A stretch of DNA of 64,000 bases from Sequoia sempervirens (GCA_007258455.2 VDFB02296628.1:1-64000), one strand, 5' to 3'. Positions 23,000 through 34,030 are shown, counted from the stretch's first letter. The notes: generated by a model not told the origin, from the sequence alone. Made by a program: numbers and translations.

Positions 23000-23385
23000 A
23001 TGATATGCTCGATATAAATGTGCACTTGCATTAAATTATACAATATAGTCCATATGCATACATATATTAAGATCATATATTTAATTGAAATAGGATGAGC
23101 AACATATATATTAAGATCATATATTTAATTGAAATGCACATATATATACATTGATTTTTCAACTCAAGAGCATGTCCATACAAAATTCAAAATTAAATGT
23201 ATGTACATGTACATTTAAAATAAAAAATATGATGCATAATTTGCATGCATACAAATCATTAAACTAAACTATGTACATACATACAAATTTCAAAATTTAA
23301 GAACTATATATGCAAATTTTTAATACATGCACATACATACTAAACAATAAACTTGAAACATTCACAAAATCTCATTTTATGTCTA

Positions 23386-23417
<32 letters not shown>

Positions 23418-23710
23418 TACAATTTTTCAGCAGCAGAAATCATGATCTAGTAGATAGTCATAAAATATATACTATTATATACTATTCATTATAAGTTCAT
23501 AAATTCCACCAAATTCATAAATCCATATCACTAAAAATATCCATCTAGAACCAAAATCATAAATTCATGTCACTAAAAATATCCATTTGGAACCAAATTT
23601 ATAAATTCATCACACAAAATATCCATTGTTCACCCAATTTATAAATTCATAACTATTTAAGATCATTGTTTTAATTTATAAACTATTATGGCTCTCTACT
23701 GCATAGATCT
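23000..23710. repeat. AT-rich spacer with CA run and short direct repeats
   Basis: It contains an AC/CA run at 23386-23412. The phrase TCACTAAAAATATCCAT occurs at about 23528 and 23570, with a related copy near 23612. TATTAAGATCATATATTTAA occurs twice between 23064 and 23130. No gene is seen. Confidence 0.7.
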
Positions 23711-24058
23711 TCATTTCTTTGTGTTTTCCTTTTCAAAATCAGGAGTTCTCCTCTCCTCTAGCCATTGTCGATGCTCATCTACAATCCCATCCATAGCCCT
23801 GACAGCATCAACAAGGGTTTGCATCCTAGATGCAAACATCCTCACAGGAGGTGCGACACATTCTTCATTTTGAATAATGTTGATTTGATCTTGGATGGTT
23901 CTAGCAGAAGCATTGATTTGTGCTTGCAAATGAGCATGTTCATTGATTTCAGGTGGTGGAGGTGGGGGGTTACGAGGTGGAGTGGGTGGAGGTGGAGGTG
24001 AAGGTGTTGGAGATGGATGTCATGGAGGTGGATTGCGAATATTATTGAATGGATCCAT
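23711..24058 (-). pseudogene. Proline-rich ORF, copy B (minus strand)
   Basis: From the ATG at 24058 it reads MDPFNNIRNPPP, one stop, then a run of prolines from GGTGGAGGTGG DNA. It continues with HLQAQINASARTIQDQIN, APPVRMFASRMQTLVDAV and HRQWLEERRTPDF. Domain order (acidic/Asn start, Pro-rich run, QIN helix, PP-VR-FAS-MQ motif, Arg-rich end) equals copy A. Identity is low, so the duplication is old. Family unknown. Confidence 0.5.
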
Positions 24059-24395
24059 GTGATCTTTAAGATATGAGTGAACCTACATTAGATTTGTAAT
24101 TTCAAGATGTAAGATACATGTTTAGGAAATACCTTTAAACCATTCAATATAAATGGCCTTAAATAATTGAATACAAATGATAAAATTATATGTAAGCCTC
24201 ATTTATATGTCTACAGGAACATGTTACTTGAATGAAAATACAATTAACTATTGATATTGTATAATCTTGCAGGATCTTATTATTGTTAAATTTGGTTGGG
24301 CCTTGGGCAACTTTGATCACCAAATTTTAAGAACTTCTTTGATCCCCTTAAGAAATGTCATATTGGAACCCCTTAAGAAAATTGAATTATGATTT

Positions 24396-27050
24396 AGGGT
24401 GACAGGATGGCTTAAGGTTCAAATCCTAGTGAGGTCCTAGGAGAAAATGGCATGGCTCAAGTGAATAAAAATTTGGTGAAGTTGCCCAAAGGCAGCAAAT
24501 TTCATTAAGAGCCTTTAAAGAAAAATGATGGCTTTAGGGTTTAGGGTTTAGACTTTTAGAGTTTAGAGTTTAGGGTAATAGGATAGCTTAAGGGGATCTA
24601 CATGTAGTAAGATCCTAGGAAAAAATTATGTCACATAAGGGAATGAAATTTGGTGGAGTTGCCTAAGGCAACCAAATTTCATTAAGAGCCTAAGAAAAAA
24701 TGATGGCTTTAGGGTTTACAGTTTAGAATTTAGAGTTTAGGGTTTAGGGTTGTGATAGGTCGAATGTGAGCGTTAGAATAAGAGCAGCAAGTAAAAGAGT
24801 AAAAATAAACACTAAAACAACCTACACCTCAAGATTAGCCTAAGTTGGAAACAAAACAAGATAAAAGCAACAAAATGGAACTTTATACCTTGCGTCGAAT
24901 CGATCCTTTGGTTGGCCCTTCGATCTTTGATGTGTATGCTCCTTGGATGGCAAGTAGATGCAAGCTAAATGATGTTGTGAAGATGAGTGCAAGTGGATGA
25001 AAACAAGAAAATGGCTAAGTATAAGTTGAGAAACAAAATTGCAAGAGTTTGGTTAGCAAAATGATCTCCCCTAAAATGAGAGAAAAGAAGGGGTATTTAT
25101 AGGAATTTTGAGAATTCCTAGAAGGAATGGACGGTTGAGATTGAGCCACCAAAGATCAAGATGTAGGGCTAAGGTGAGTTGAGAACTCACAAGCCCTCAC
25201 ACCTTGACATGTGGCATGTGATAAAGCCCTAAAAGGTGAAGTGGACATGAGGTGGAAGGATAGGACATGACATGGAGAGGGGTACAAAGTACCTTGGGAT
25301 TGGACAAGATCTCCTCATAAAGGAGGTCCTTGTCCCCATGTGGGTGAGAAGACGTGAGGAATTAAAAATTCCTCAAATATTCTCATGGGGAGATGGGAAA
25401 GAATAAAGAATAAGTGAAGGACATGTGGGGAGAAGTGAAGGAATTAAAAATTCCTTTTGGGTGCCTTGGGGGATTAAATGTGAATTAAAAATTCACATAG
25501 GGAAGTGGAGTGCCTTGTCCAAAAGGAGAAAGCCTTTAATAAGGTTGACTCAAGGACATATGCCATAAATAGGATGAGGATTAGGTTAGGCTAATCAAAT
25601 GATTAAGGTTGTGCAAGTACTTAGTTAGAGGGACTAATGATTCATTAGAAGCAAGTGGGAAATTATGGAGGATGTGACCTTAATGATGGTTAAGGGTGTG
25701 CACATGCTAACCCTAGTTAATTAGAAGAAAATGAAGTAATTAAAATGGATTAGGGGACCAACTTGCAAAAGTTGGAGGATGTGACCATGAGAGAGAAAAG
25801 AGGAATTAAAAATGAATTTTAATTTAAAAGGGGAATATGACTAAATTAAATAAAAGGGTATATTTATTTAATTTAGAGGAGGAAGAGGGATAAAGTATTA
25901 AATTAAATACTTTAGGATCCTTATGCAAGATGCAGGGTATTAATTAAACAACTGGTTTAATTAATATTGACATAGGGGATGAATGACCGGATGAATAAGG
26001 AGACGCGTTTGATCATATGGAAGTGATCAAATTGGATGTCTACAAGGGTAATAGGATAACTTAATGGGATATATGTAGTAAGATCCTAGGAAAAAATTAC
26101 ATGGCATAAGGCAATGAAATTTGGTGGAGTTGCCTAAGGCAACCAAATTTCATTAAGAGCCTAAGAAAAAATGATGGCTTTAGGGTTTAGGGTTTAGACT
26201 TTAGAGTTTAGGGTTTAGGTAATAGGATAACTTAAGGGGATATATGTAGTAAGATCCTAGGACAAAATTACATGGCATAAGGGAATGAAATTTGGTGGAT
26301 TTTCCTAAGACAGCAAATTTCACTTTATGATCAGGTAGGACAAAATGAATGGTTTAGTGTTTAGGGTTTAGGGTTTAGAATTTGGAATATTTAATGAGCT
26401 TGCAAGTTAGTGAAGAACATTTTCTTGTGGAATAGTTGATTGAGATCTACTCTTGTTTCAACTGACCAACCTAGATCATGATGGCAACTTTGATCACCAA
26501 ATTTTAAGAACTTCTTTGATCCCCTTAAGAAAATCGAATTACGATTTAGGGTGACAGGATGGCTTAAGGGGATTTACATCTAGTGAGGTCCTAGGAGAAA
26601 ATGACATGGCTCAAGTGAATAAAATTTGGTGAAGTTTCCCAATGCAACCAAATTTCATTAAGAGCCTTTAAGGACAAAATGAATGGTTTAGTGTTTAGGG
26701 TTTAGATTTTAGAGTTCAGGGTTTAGGGTTTACAAAACTTAGGGTAAAGTTTTGGTGCCCCTTGGAATATTTAATGAACTTGCAAGTTAGTGAAGAACAT
26801 TTTCTTGTGGAATAGTTGATTGAGATCTACTCTTGTTTCACTGACCAACCTAGATCATGAAATCTCATTCATATTATAATCTTGCACAATCTTATTATTG
26901 TTAAATTTGATTGCCTTGGGCAACTTCACCAAATTTTAAGAACTTCTTTGATCCCCTTAAGAAATTTGTCATATTGGGAACCCCTTAAGAAATCGATTTA
27001 CGATTTAAGGTGATAGGATGGCTTAAGGGGATCTAGATGTCTAGTGAGGT
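24396..27050 (+). repeat. Block of about 170-bp units ending in TTTAGGG-like text
   Basis: Units run from GATAGGATGGCTTAAGGGG through GTAAGATCCTAGGA and GAAATTTGGTGG...CCAAATTTC to ATGGCTTTAGGGTTTAGGG. Units or parts start near 24396, 24567, 26050, 26213, 26548 and 27008. Each complete unit ends in two to four degenerate plant telomere motifs (TTTAGGG with TTTAGAG). A second phrase, TTAATGARCTTGCAAGTTAG to CCTAGATCATG, occurs at 26385-26480 and 26762-26860. The block is split by a solo LTR. Confidence 0.85.
24751..26044 (-). mobile_element. Solo LTR (1294 bp) with 5-bp target duplication AGGGT
   Basis: The element is bounded by TGT...ACA and flanked by AGGGT at 24746-24750 and 26045-26049. 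Removing it restores the TTAGGGTAATAGG phrase seen in neighbouring units (24565). On the minus strand it begins TGTAGACATCC and carries CCTATAAATACCCC near 25090-25103, a canonical TATA box about 945 bp from the start. It is therefore oriented minus, with U3 of about 0.95 kb. No internal domain is present, so it arose by LTR-LTR recombination. Confidence 0.88.
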
Positions 27051-28080
27051 CCAAATTTAGTCATACTATAACCTCATTGGTTCCATCTAGCTCTGGGTCA
27101 AAAGTGTTTACCCCTCTAATAAAAAAAAGTATCATGTTAAAAATGAATCAATCTATACATATCACAAAAATAACAATAATCTTAAATGTAACCCATACTC
27201 TAACAATAATAGAAATGCTAAATGATCCCCACCCCTAACCATATCCTAATTGATTACAAACCTAATTGAAACTTAATTAAATTATAACCTTTACCTAATC
27301 TTAAATGTATTCCTATATTATATTATATTTGTATTATAATTATATTAATATTTATTATATATTCTAATTGTAACCTAACTATTTACTACAAACCTAATGT
27401 GAATCTTAAGCCTAATCCTCATTAAAACCCCAAGTAAATTGTAACATTACCTATCATAATTGTAATCTTATATTATATTTTATGATATTAAATATTTATA
27501 TTATTTTAATATATTATATTAAATAATATAAATATTTAATTATATTCTTTATATGAATCATCCTCCTATCTCTAAATTGTAATAATAGCATGTAGTTCCT
27601 CCAAACTATCATCATGTACCTCCTCCCTTTCCCATGTAATAGGTGTACCTTGTAGGTGTTAAATGGTTCCATCTTGGTCTCCTTATTGATGCATTTCTAT
27701 CCTTCCACATAAATCTATATAGTATCAAAATATAGGTAATTTTATGGTTATTGAATCTCTCTTAATTGCTAAAGAATCCATTATGATTGAGGATGGGTGG
27801 ATTATTATCTAGGATCACATCTTAAAAATCCTATAGAGGTCATGTGGTATGTTTTCTTAATACATATATTCCCATACAAACCTCTTTCCATGTATTTTCA
27901 ACTCTCCTATATAATAGACACCTTCCTAGATTTAAATTTCATATGATATATATGTACCCAAGTGTTTCCAATTGGAATTGCTATAATTATACTTTTATGG
28001 CATTCTAGATATTCAAAATAGTTTTCATAAATCTACCAAATAGACCCATTCTTGACATTGAACCTACATAATTCTAGGTA
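27051..28080. other. AT-rich stretch, nothing recognised
   Basis: Long runs of TATTATATT-type sequence at 27310-27560, with no ORF or repeat of note beyond this low complexity. Confidence 0.6.
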
Positions 28081-28215
28081 TGTCCAATGAAAGATTAGGG
28101 TCTAGGGTTCATAAATTTCAAATGCTTTAGTGTTGAGGGTTTAGATTTTACAGTTTAGGGTCTAGGGTTTAGCAAACTTAGGGTGGAGTTTGGGTGGCCC
28201 TTGGCATAATTTAGA
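28081..28215 (+). repeat. Outlying telomere-motif unit
   Basis: GTTTAGATTTTACAGTTTAGGG and TTTAGCAAACTTAGGGTGGAG repeat the phrase at 26690-26760. The block therefore once extended this far. Confidence 0.65.
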
Positions 28216-28439
28216 CTTGCAAGTTAGTGTCAATTGGAATCGATTGTACGTGCTTAGATTTACAAGTTTGCTAATAAAATTTGCAAACAAACATCAAGAT
28301 AAACTTTATGAATTTTAACTATTCTTTAACATATTGATTTCTAATCTAATTATAATTTAACATTGAAACTAAATTTTAATATATATCATTTTTTCCATAC
28401 AAAGCAAATAAAATTTAAAACATTTAAGCAATGCAAATG

Positions 28440-28960
28440 ATTTTTTTTGAGCTAAAAATTACCTACTTTTCAAAATCAAAATGATTTGTTTGATTCCAAT
28501 TTAGGGTTTTAACAATTTCTTTGTTCCAATTCAATTTAGGGTTTCAATTTTAAACAATTAGGGTTTTTAATGCAATTTTTTCATTTCAATTCAAACTAGG
28601 TTTTCAAATTCAATTTTTTTTCATTTGATTTGGATTTTCAAATTGGATTTTTATTTTCATTTCAATTTCTAGGGTTTTGAAATGCAATTTTTTTTTTTGT
28701 TTCAATTAGGGTTTTCAAATTCAATTTTTTGGGTTTAATCGAACAATTTAGGTTTCAAAAGTTAAATTTTGTTTCTAAAACACAATTCAAGGTTCATTTT
28801 TTCATTTTATTAAAAAACCTTCAGGTTTCATTGCATTTTTTTTGTCTATTTTTACAATTATTCATTTCTACTATAACAATTTAAAAAAATGCTTAAAACA
28901 TGAAATAAATTTTAAAAAAATGCTAAATTCATTTATTTTCTTCAAAATTTCAATTCAAAA
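28440..28960 (+). repeat. Low-complexity CAATTTAGGGTTTT array
   Basis: Irregular units built on AATTAGGGTTTTCAAATTCAA with poly-T spacers recur about ten times. It may be a decayed telomere-like array or a simple T-rich satellite. No coding. Confidence 0.55.
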
Positions 28961-28969
28961 TAAAAAAAT

Positions 28970-29345
28970 GCAAAAAAAGGACATGTAGGGGGGTACCTGT
29001 AGCTGATTGTGGGGGTCGCTGTCACCACTACTCGAGGTCCCTTCCATTGTGCAGTGAAATATGTTTTTTTTTAAAAATAAATAGCAATATAAAATGGGAT
29101 CACGATTTCTACATAACGGGATCCCGATTTATAGAAATCGGGATACCGTTGTTTAGTAATCGGGATCCCTTGCCTTTTCCATCGGTTCGAAATCCGATGG
29201 GAAACGAGATCCTGATTTTTAAAAAGCGGGATCCAGTTCCGTCTCAGGCTCGGGATCCCGAACCATAATGGGATCCCAATTTTTAAAAATTGGTATCCCG
29301 TTTATTAAAATCGGGATCCCATTTCCTCAATGCCGATTTCAATTT
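28970..29345 (-). repeat. Cluster 3 of GGGATCCC palindromic boxes
   Basis: Boxes such as AACGGGATCCCGATTT and AAATCGGGATCCC recur at least ten times between 29094 and 29320. The following DNA at 29360-29400 (CACGTTAAGTGGACTCAAC, then GTGCACTTACCC) matches the join at 19480-19515. This cluster therefore belongs to the same element family, here fused to gag. Confidence 0.8.
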
Positions 29346-30780
29346 TCTGGTTAAGGCAAAAACTTCCACGTTAAGTGGACTCAACTTTGTGCACTTACCC
29401 TTCATTTAGACAATTATGTAAAGAGGGCCATAATGTGCATGCTTAAGTATGTCATTTTGTGAGAAAGTAATGTCAAGAAGATTTTTAGTTAAGCCCTTAT
29501 GAGGTCTAGCTTTGATAAATGCTACTGTTTCGATTGGTTGTTCTTCATTTATGTTTACATCATTTGTGTCAACATTCATCACTTAATTCTTCATCTCACT
29601 AGCTTTGACAGATGAAATATTGCGCTTAGGTATGGGATTTGTAAAGATTTGCAAATTTTGATTAGGAGGAGCTATAGACTTATTACCTTGATCACTCACA
29701 CCTCTGATTTGAAGTTGGTTATTGTCAATAAGCTCTTGTACAAGATGTTTACGATGCTTATAGTATTCCGTATCATGTCCATTTTATTTATGGTAATGAA
29801 AATATACATTTTTTGAAATCCTCTAAGCAATGGTATATTAGGGTCATCCTCTCTAATGGGAGGTAATGTAAGCATGTTCTTGTCAATAAGCTACAATATG
29901 ATATTATAACGATTATTGGGTAATGGAGTCAACTATCTCTCCCATTCCCCAAAAGGAGTCCTCATCTTGATAGCAACCACTTGATTATTAGTTTGTTGAC
30001 TTGTTTAAAGGGAATTAAGTTGCAAAAAAACCTTATTCTATTTCTTGAAAGGTTGATAATTGTTTTGAGTTGTGGATTCAGGTTTTTCAATGCGACTATA
30101 GGGATTTTCATATCATGTCTGCAAGTTGAATTTTGATAATCACAAAGGGATGTACATAATTGCGTGAAGGATGGAAATCTCAACATTTCAAGTTTTCTTT
30201 GGAGTTTATCTTGTAAGTTGATAATAAACATTTGTTGGAGGTTAGCATTAGGAATCTCAATGTTTACTTGTGAATAAAGTGTTTGGTATCTTGCTATGAA
30301 ATTAGTCACTTTTTCATCCTCTTTTTGTTTGCATGTCATTAAATCATTAAGGGTCCTCTTAGGACCCATGTGAATATGGAAGTGGTTGTAAAAGGCATCA
30401 ATGAGTTCATTGAATGAACCAGTTGAATTGTCCGGCAAAGAAGAGAACCACTCTAAAGTGGAAACATGGCTTACAAGACATCCTTTTCCACCATGTTTCT
30501 TGAATCAAGGGACTTCTATACCTTGTGGAATTTGCGTTCTTAATATGTCAAAAGATAGCAGGTTGGTCCTGATGTATTCCAAAGGTTGATTGTTGTTGTT
30601 TTGTTGTAATGTTGCAACTTGTTGTTGGAGGGATGTCATAGTTTGCAAAAGTGAGCTAATGAGATGATCATTTTGATTGTAACGTTGAGGGGAACAAGGT
30701 GGAGTGGTGTATGTATGCAGAGGACTAGTGAATTGTAGGTTGGTGAAGTTGGATTGTTGAGGAGGGTTGTAAGATACGAC
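29346..30780 (-). pseudogene. Minus-strand gypsy gag with internal deletion
   Basis: From about 30780 down, a Gln/Pro-rich start (LQTMTSLQQQVATLQQNNNN) leads to FKKHGGKGCLVSHVSTLEWF. The capsid core follows (FNELIDAFYNHFHIHMGPKR, KVTNFIARYQTLYSQV, NANLQQMFIINLQDKL) and is open from 30438 to 29962. Next come a knuckle-like GHDTEYYKHRKHLVQELID and DQGNKSIAPPNQNLQIFTNP, almost identical to 8900-8960. Against the plus-strand gag, about 25 residues between HV and EWF are missing, and the second knuckle Cys reads Tyr. Dead copy of the same family. Confidence 0.75.
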
Positions 30781-32011
30781 ATTCTTTGTTTCTTACAATA
30801 TGACATTCGCTTTTCCCATTTCCCTATTACTACCTTCACAAATAAACTCTCCACCTTCACACTAAACCAATTTAAATTCCTAAATTACTTTTTTATAAAA
30901 AAATATTAATACTATTTAACAAGCACGCAAAAAATATGAATTTTAATATACACTTGTTCCAACAAATTTTAGTAAAAAAAATAATACACAAATTTCACAG
31001 TTTCAATAACAAACCCTAGCCTCTATATTTAGACGGCGGAAGCTCATAAATGATTTCATGTTTCTTCTACACTCGAGATGAGATGAATACTTTGGATCAG
31101 TTTTTAATTTCAATGGATGGAAAGCCTCGAGAGGAGGAAAATGGTTGTCATTTTTGAAAGAGAAGAAGAATTTAAAATGAACGGGGTCACAGGAATAAAA
31201 AGGGGAGATTCGAACAAATATTTGGAGGAGATTTGATGGCAAAAGTAAACTTAGCTTATCATTGTCAAAATATGTAAACTTTGCTACTGAAAGTGCACCA
31301 ACAAATTTTATGGTTCGTGATGACATGAACCACTGTGATATTGGCGACGAGGTATGCTAATCATCTCTATTTTTCTAGTTTTTCGTAATAAAACGTCATA
31401 AATCTGGAAGAGACCAAATAGGTAAAAGTTCGGAAATTTAAGGCTAAGACTATATTTTTTCTTTAGCATGACCGATTGTTGCAGATTTTCATTCTGGGCA
31501 AGGCTAAATTAGATGTGTCTCATTGAGGATTGAATGCATCGCATATAGAACTTGACTATTTTCAGCTTTGTAGATTAAAAATAATCTTTTTGTAGCTTAA
31601 GATATTTTCTAGCAATCATAGTTTACTAGGTTGGGGTCGCTTCTTTGAATCAATGCGAATTCTAAAACCCTAATTTTTAGTTCATTTCACTCTGGGGGGA
31701 GTTTATTATTGCATGCCAGCGTTAATTCTGATTATATTTAGACTCATCGGTCTTAACATATGATTTATAGGAATTCTAAAACAATGCAAGGAAATCAATT
31801 CTTTTCCTAGATAAGAGGAATTTTGCGTTAGTAGGGTATGTATAACACTAAACACCAATGAAAAAATATTCCACAGGGACAAAATATTCTTCTGCATTAT
31901 CCATAAATCCAATACATCATTTGTTTAGAGTGAAAGCCAAAGGGATTCGAGAAAGTAAAACAACACATACATTCGAAAATAAAAAAACAATCTGCTAAAT
32001 ATCTCCGAAGT
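30781..32011. other. Low-copy flank with one doubtful ORF
   Basis: A 107-codon minus-strand frame (31326-31003, MSSRTIKFVGALSVAKF) has no recognised domain and a composition close to its flanks. The DNA lacks the repeat motifs seen elsewhere and probably is the 3' flank of the gene at 32059-33366. AATAAA on the minus strand near 31703-31708 could serve as a poly(A) signal. Confidence 0.35.
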
Positions 32012-32058
32012 TCATCTGCATAGTTTTAGAAATTTTGCTAGCTTTCTTTGTGGATATC

Positions 32059-33366
32059 CTAGCTCAGTTTCCAAACAAGAGTTTTGCAACTGCAGCTGCT
32101 TCTTTCCATTTTCCAAGCGTATTTTCTGAGCTTCAAGGGCAGCCCTCTTACATCCGAAATGGAAATTTCCGTTGATCTAGAGAGATCAGTGTGGACGCAG
32201 TCAAGTCCTTTATCCTTTTTGCCTCCTTGGTCCTCATTAGACAACGCACACAGATCTCTTCCCCCACTGGAGGGCTTGGGCACCTCGTCACTCTCGGGAA
32301 ATTGTGAAGAAGAAGCCAACTTATTACTGTTATCAAAACCTGTACATCCGTTTTCCTCCACAGTAATTGTAGCATCTGACAGCAATACGAGATTGTTGCG
32401 CTTCTCAGGAATTTGGGATTTTGAGCAGGAGGGCAATTCATTGGCACAAGCTTTCTTATGTGTGTCCCACACATATCCATCATGCATCGTCCTCTTTCTT
32501 TCTACTGATTCCTCTGCAGTTTTTGTCTTCTCTATTTCCTCCCCCTCACTTCCACTGAGAACCCTCTTTCCATGCTCTTTCATAATATTATGTAGTATAG
32601 ATGAAATCTCTTTGCTGGCTTTTTCTTTATCCTCTTTTCTCCCAGAAACATCCCTTCCCCAGATGCCATATTCGTTGATAGAAGGGTCTCCGTGCCCAAT
32701 AACACTGCGAGGAATACTGGATTCCCCGAATGCTTTAATTGCTAGATACTGGAGGATGGTCGAATAATTAAAAGAGATCATGCGCTTCTGCTGGACGGAT
32801 TCGATCTGCGCCAACATTCGCTCTTTAACAAATTTACACCAGTTGAAGAAAACCCCCTGAGAAACCTCAATGGCAGTCTGAACAAACTTAAATGGGATAT
32901 AACCCGCCCTCTTAACCCCCAAGAGCTTGTAAGCTAAAAATTTGCAAGCGAATTGCACAGTTGGGTCAACAATTGCATCAAGCAATAATCCCGAATATTT
33001 CTCACCCATTTCAGATTTGGTGAGACTCATTGCTATTTGAGCTCTATCGTAATCTCTGGACGGGGATACATGTCTACCTGCATTTGGTAGACCCGTTGCT
33101 TGGTGGATTTTGTCTTCTGTAATTAGCATGCGCTTTTCTCCTATTCTCAATTCACCCTCCTTAATGAAATCGATGAGCGCCGCGCAGAAAGCAGTGTCGC
33201 ATCTGTAGGTGACCGCCTTCACGAATGGAAGAATACCCGCTTCCTCAAGAACTGATCTTTGGTTACTGGTTAAATTTTGGTCCCACATTGTACGCAGAGC
33301 TTCTGAATTAATCTCGCGGACCTTCACGCCGGAACGCAAGATCTTAGCCTGCTGCTTCTCCTCCAT
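32059..33366 (-). CDS. Single-exon plant protein of unknown function
   Basis: The only convincing gene. The ATG at 33366 (AAAATGGAG context) gives 435 codons and lies 77 bp below a TATA box; an upstream in-frame ATG at 33513 would place the TATA box inside the coding region and has weaker context. Residues 40-49 read LEEAGILPFV, 56-67 CDTAFCAALIDF and 83-94 TEDKIHQATGLP, then a helical middle. A Lys/Glu/Ser-rich half with a basic GRKEDKEK patch (242-249) follows. The layout recalls plant-mobile-domain or putative plant transposon proteins, but I cannot assign it. Base composition is more GC-rich than the repeats. The last 30 or so codons may be out of frame: the +1 frame reads a much better coiled-coil end, stopping at 32012. 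Confidence 0.7.
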   Translation of the reverse strand: MEEKQQAKILRSGVKVREINSEALRTMWDQNLTSNQRSVLEEAGILPFVKAVTYRCDTAFCAALIDFIKEGELRIGEKRMLITEDKIHQATGLPNAGRHVSPSRDYDRAQIAMSLTKSEMGEKYSGLLLDAIVDPTVQFACKFLAYKLLGVKRAGYIPFKFVQTAIEVSQGVFFNWCKFVKERMLAQIESVQQKRMISFNYSTILQYLAIKAFGESSIPRSVIGHGDPSINEYGIWGRDVSGRKEDKEKASKEISSILHNIMKEHGKRVLSGSEGEEIEKTKTAEESVERKRTMHDGYVWDTHKKACANELPSCSKSQIPEKRNNLVLLSDATITVEENGCTGFDNSNKLASSSQFPESDEVPKPSSGGRDLCALSNEDQGGKKDKGLDCVHTDLSRSTEISISDVRGLPLKLRKYAWKMERSSCSCKTLVWKLS

Positions 33367-33442
33367 TTTTCTGGCCAACTCGCTCACTTGTTTACACAAT
33401 TGGTGTAGATGGATTGTCGAAGAGCTCGAGTAATCTGTGATG

Positions 33443-33450
33443 TATATATA
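33443..33450 (-). promoter_or_regulatory. TATA box of the 435-codon gene
   Basis: On the minus strand CTTATATATACATC lies 77 bp upstream of the ATG at 33366. Transcription would start near 33415 and leave a leader of about 50 bp. Confidence 0.55.
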
Positions 33451-33499
33451 AGAATGTTGATGTGCAGTGATATTCGTGCTGCTTCCACGTATCCAGAAA

Positions 33500-33650
33500 A
33501 CTAGCGGCCGCATTCAAGGTTGTGGCACCGACAATGGTGGCGCAGATAGAGGTAGAGACGCGGCACAGCGGACGAACGGAATTTTACAGGGGCCGGCCCT
33601 CTTCACGAGGCCGCCTTTCGTTGGCTGAGAATTGTTTCGTTAGAGGCACC
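33500..33650 (-). promoter_or_regulatory. GC- and CpG-rich upstream region
   Basis: Unlike any other part of the window, this stretch is rich in CpG and has NotI-type GCGGCCGC (33504-33511) and GGGGCCGGCCC. Methylated repeats lose CpG, so its survival fits an unmethylated promoter. Confidence 0.5.
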
Positions 33651-33842
33651 GTCAATCACATCAAATTCTTGCAGTAAAATAATTAATTCAAATCGCAAAG
33701 TATAAATAAATAATCGAACATATTAATTTTTTAATGTAATTACATTAAATAAACTTCACACGTACTTATTATCTATAACTAAATAGATGTACCATATTAA
33801 ATTTTATTTAATAATACTTAAAAAGCAAAATTTAATATATTA

Positions 33843-34030
33843 TAAAAATATAGGATTTAAATAGTAAAGAGCAATCAAAATGTTTTAAAAATTAATATTG
33901 AAAAAATAAAAAATAAATTTTCACCTCTTTTTAGATGTGGAGTTTATTTTTGTCTATTTTTATATTATAAAAATATAGGATTAGAAATAGTAAAGGGCAA
34001 TAAAAATGTTTTAAAAATTAATATTGAAAA
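33843..34030 (+). repeat. Tandem duplication with period about 125 bp
   Basis: ATATAGGATT..AAATAGTAAAG followed by AATGTTTTAAAAATTAATAT appears from about 33848 and again from about 33973, each followed by a TAGATGTGRAGTTT phrase. Confidence 0.75.

Noticed and set aside
24396..27050. True telomere array
   Set aside because: TTTAGGG occurs only two to four times in a row, inside longer units, so this is a dispersed repeat and not a chromosome end.
29047..29268. 73-codon plus-strand frame rich in RDPxP motifs
   Set aside because: The repeated residues come from the GGGATCCC palindrome array; no protein-like composition beyond that.
32084..32767. 227-codon plus-strand frame
   Set aside because: It lies antisense to the 435-codon gene, is Ser/Leu-rich, and is explained as its shadow.
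33367..33513. Upstream in-frame ATG of the gene at 32059
   Set aside because: A TATA box lies within this extension and the start context is weaker, so the ATG at 33366 is preferred.
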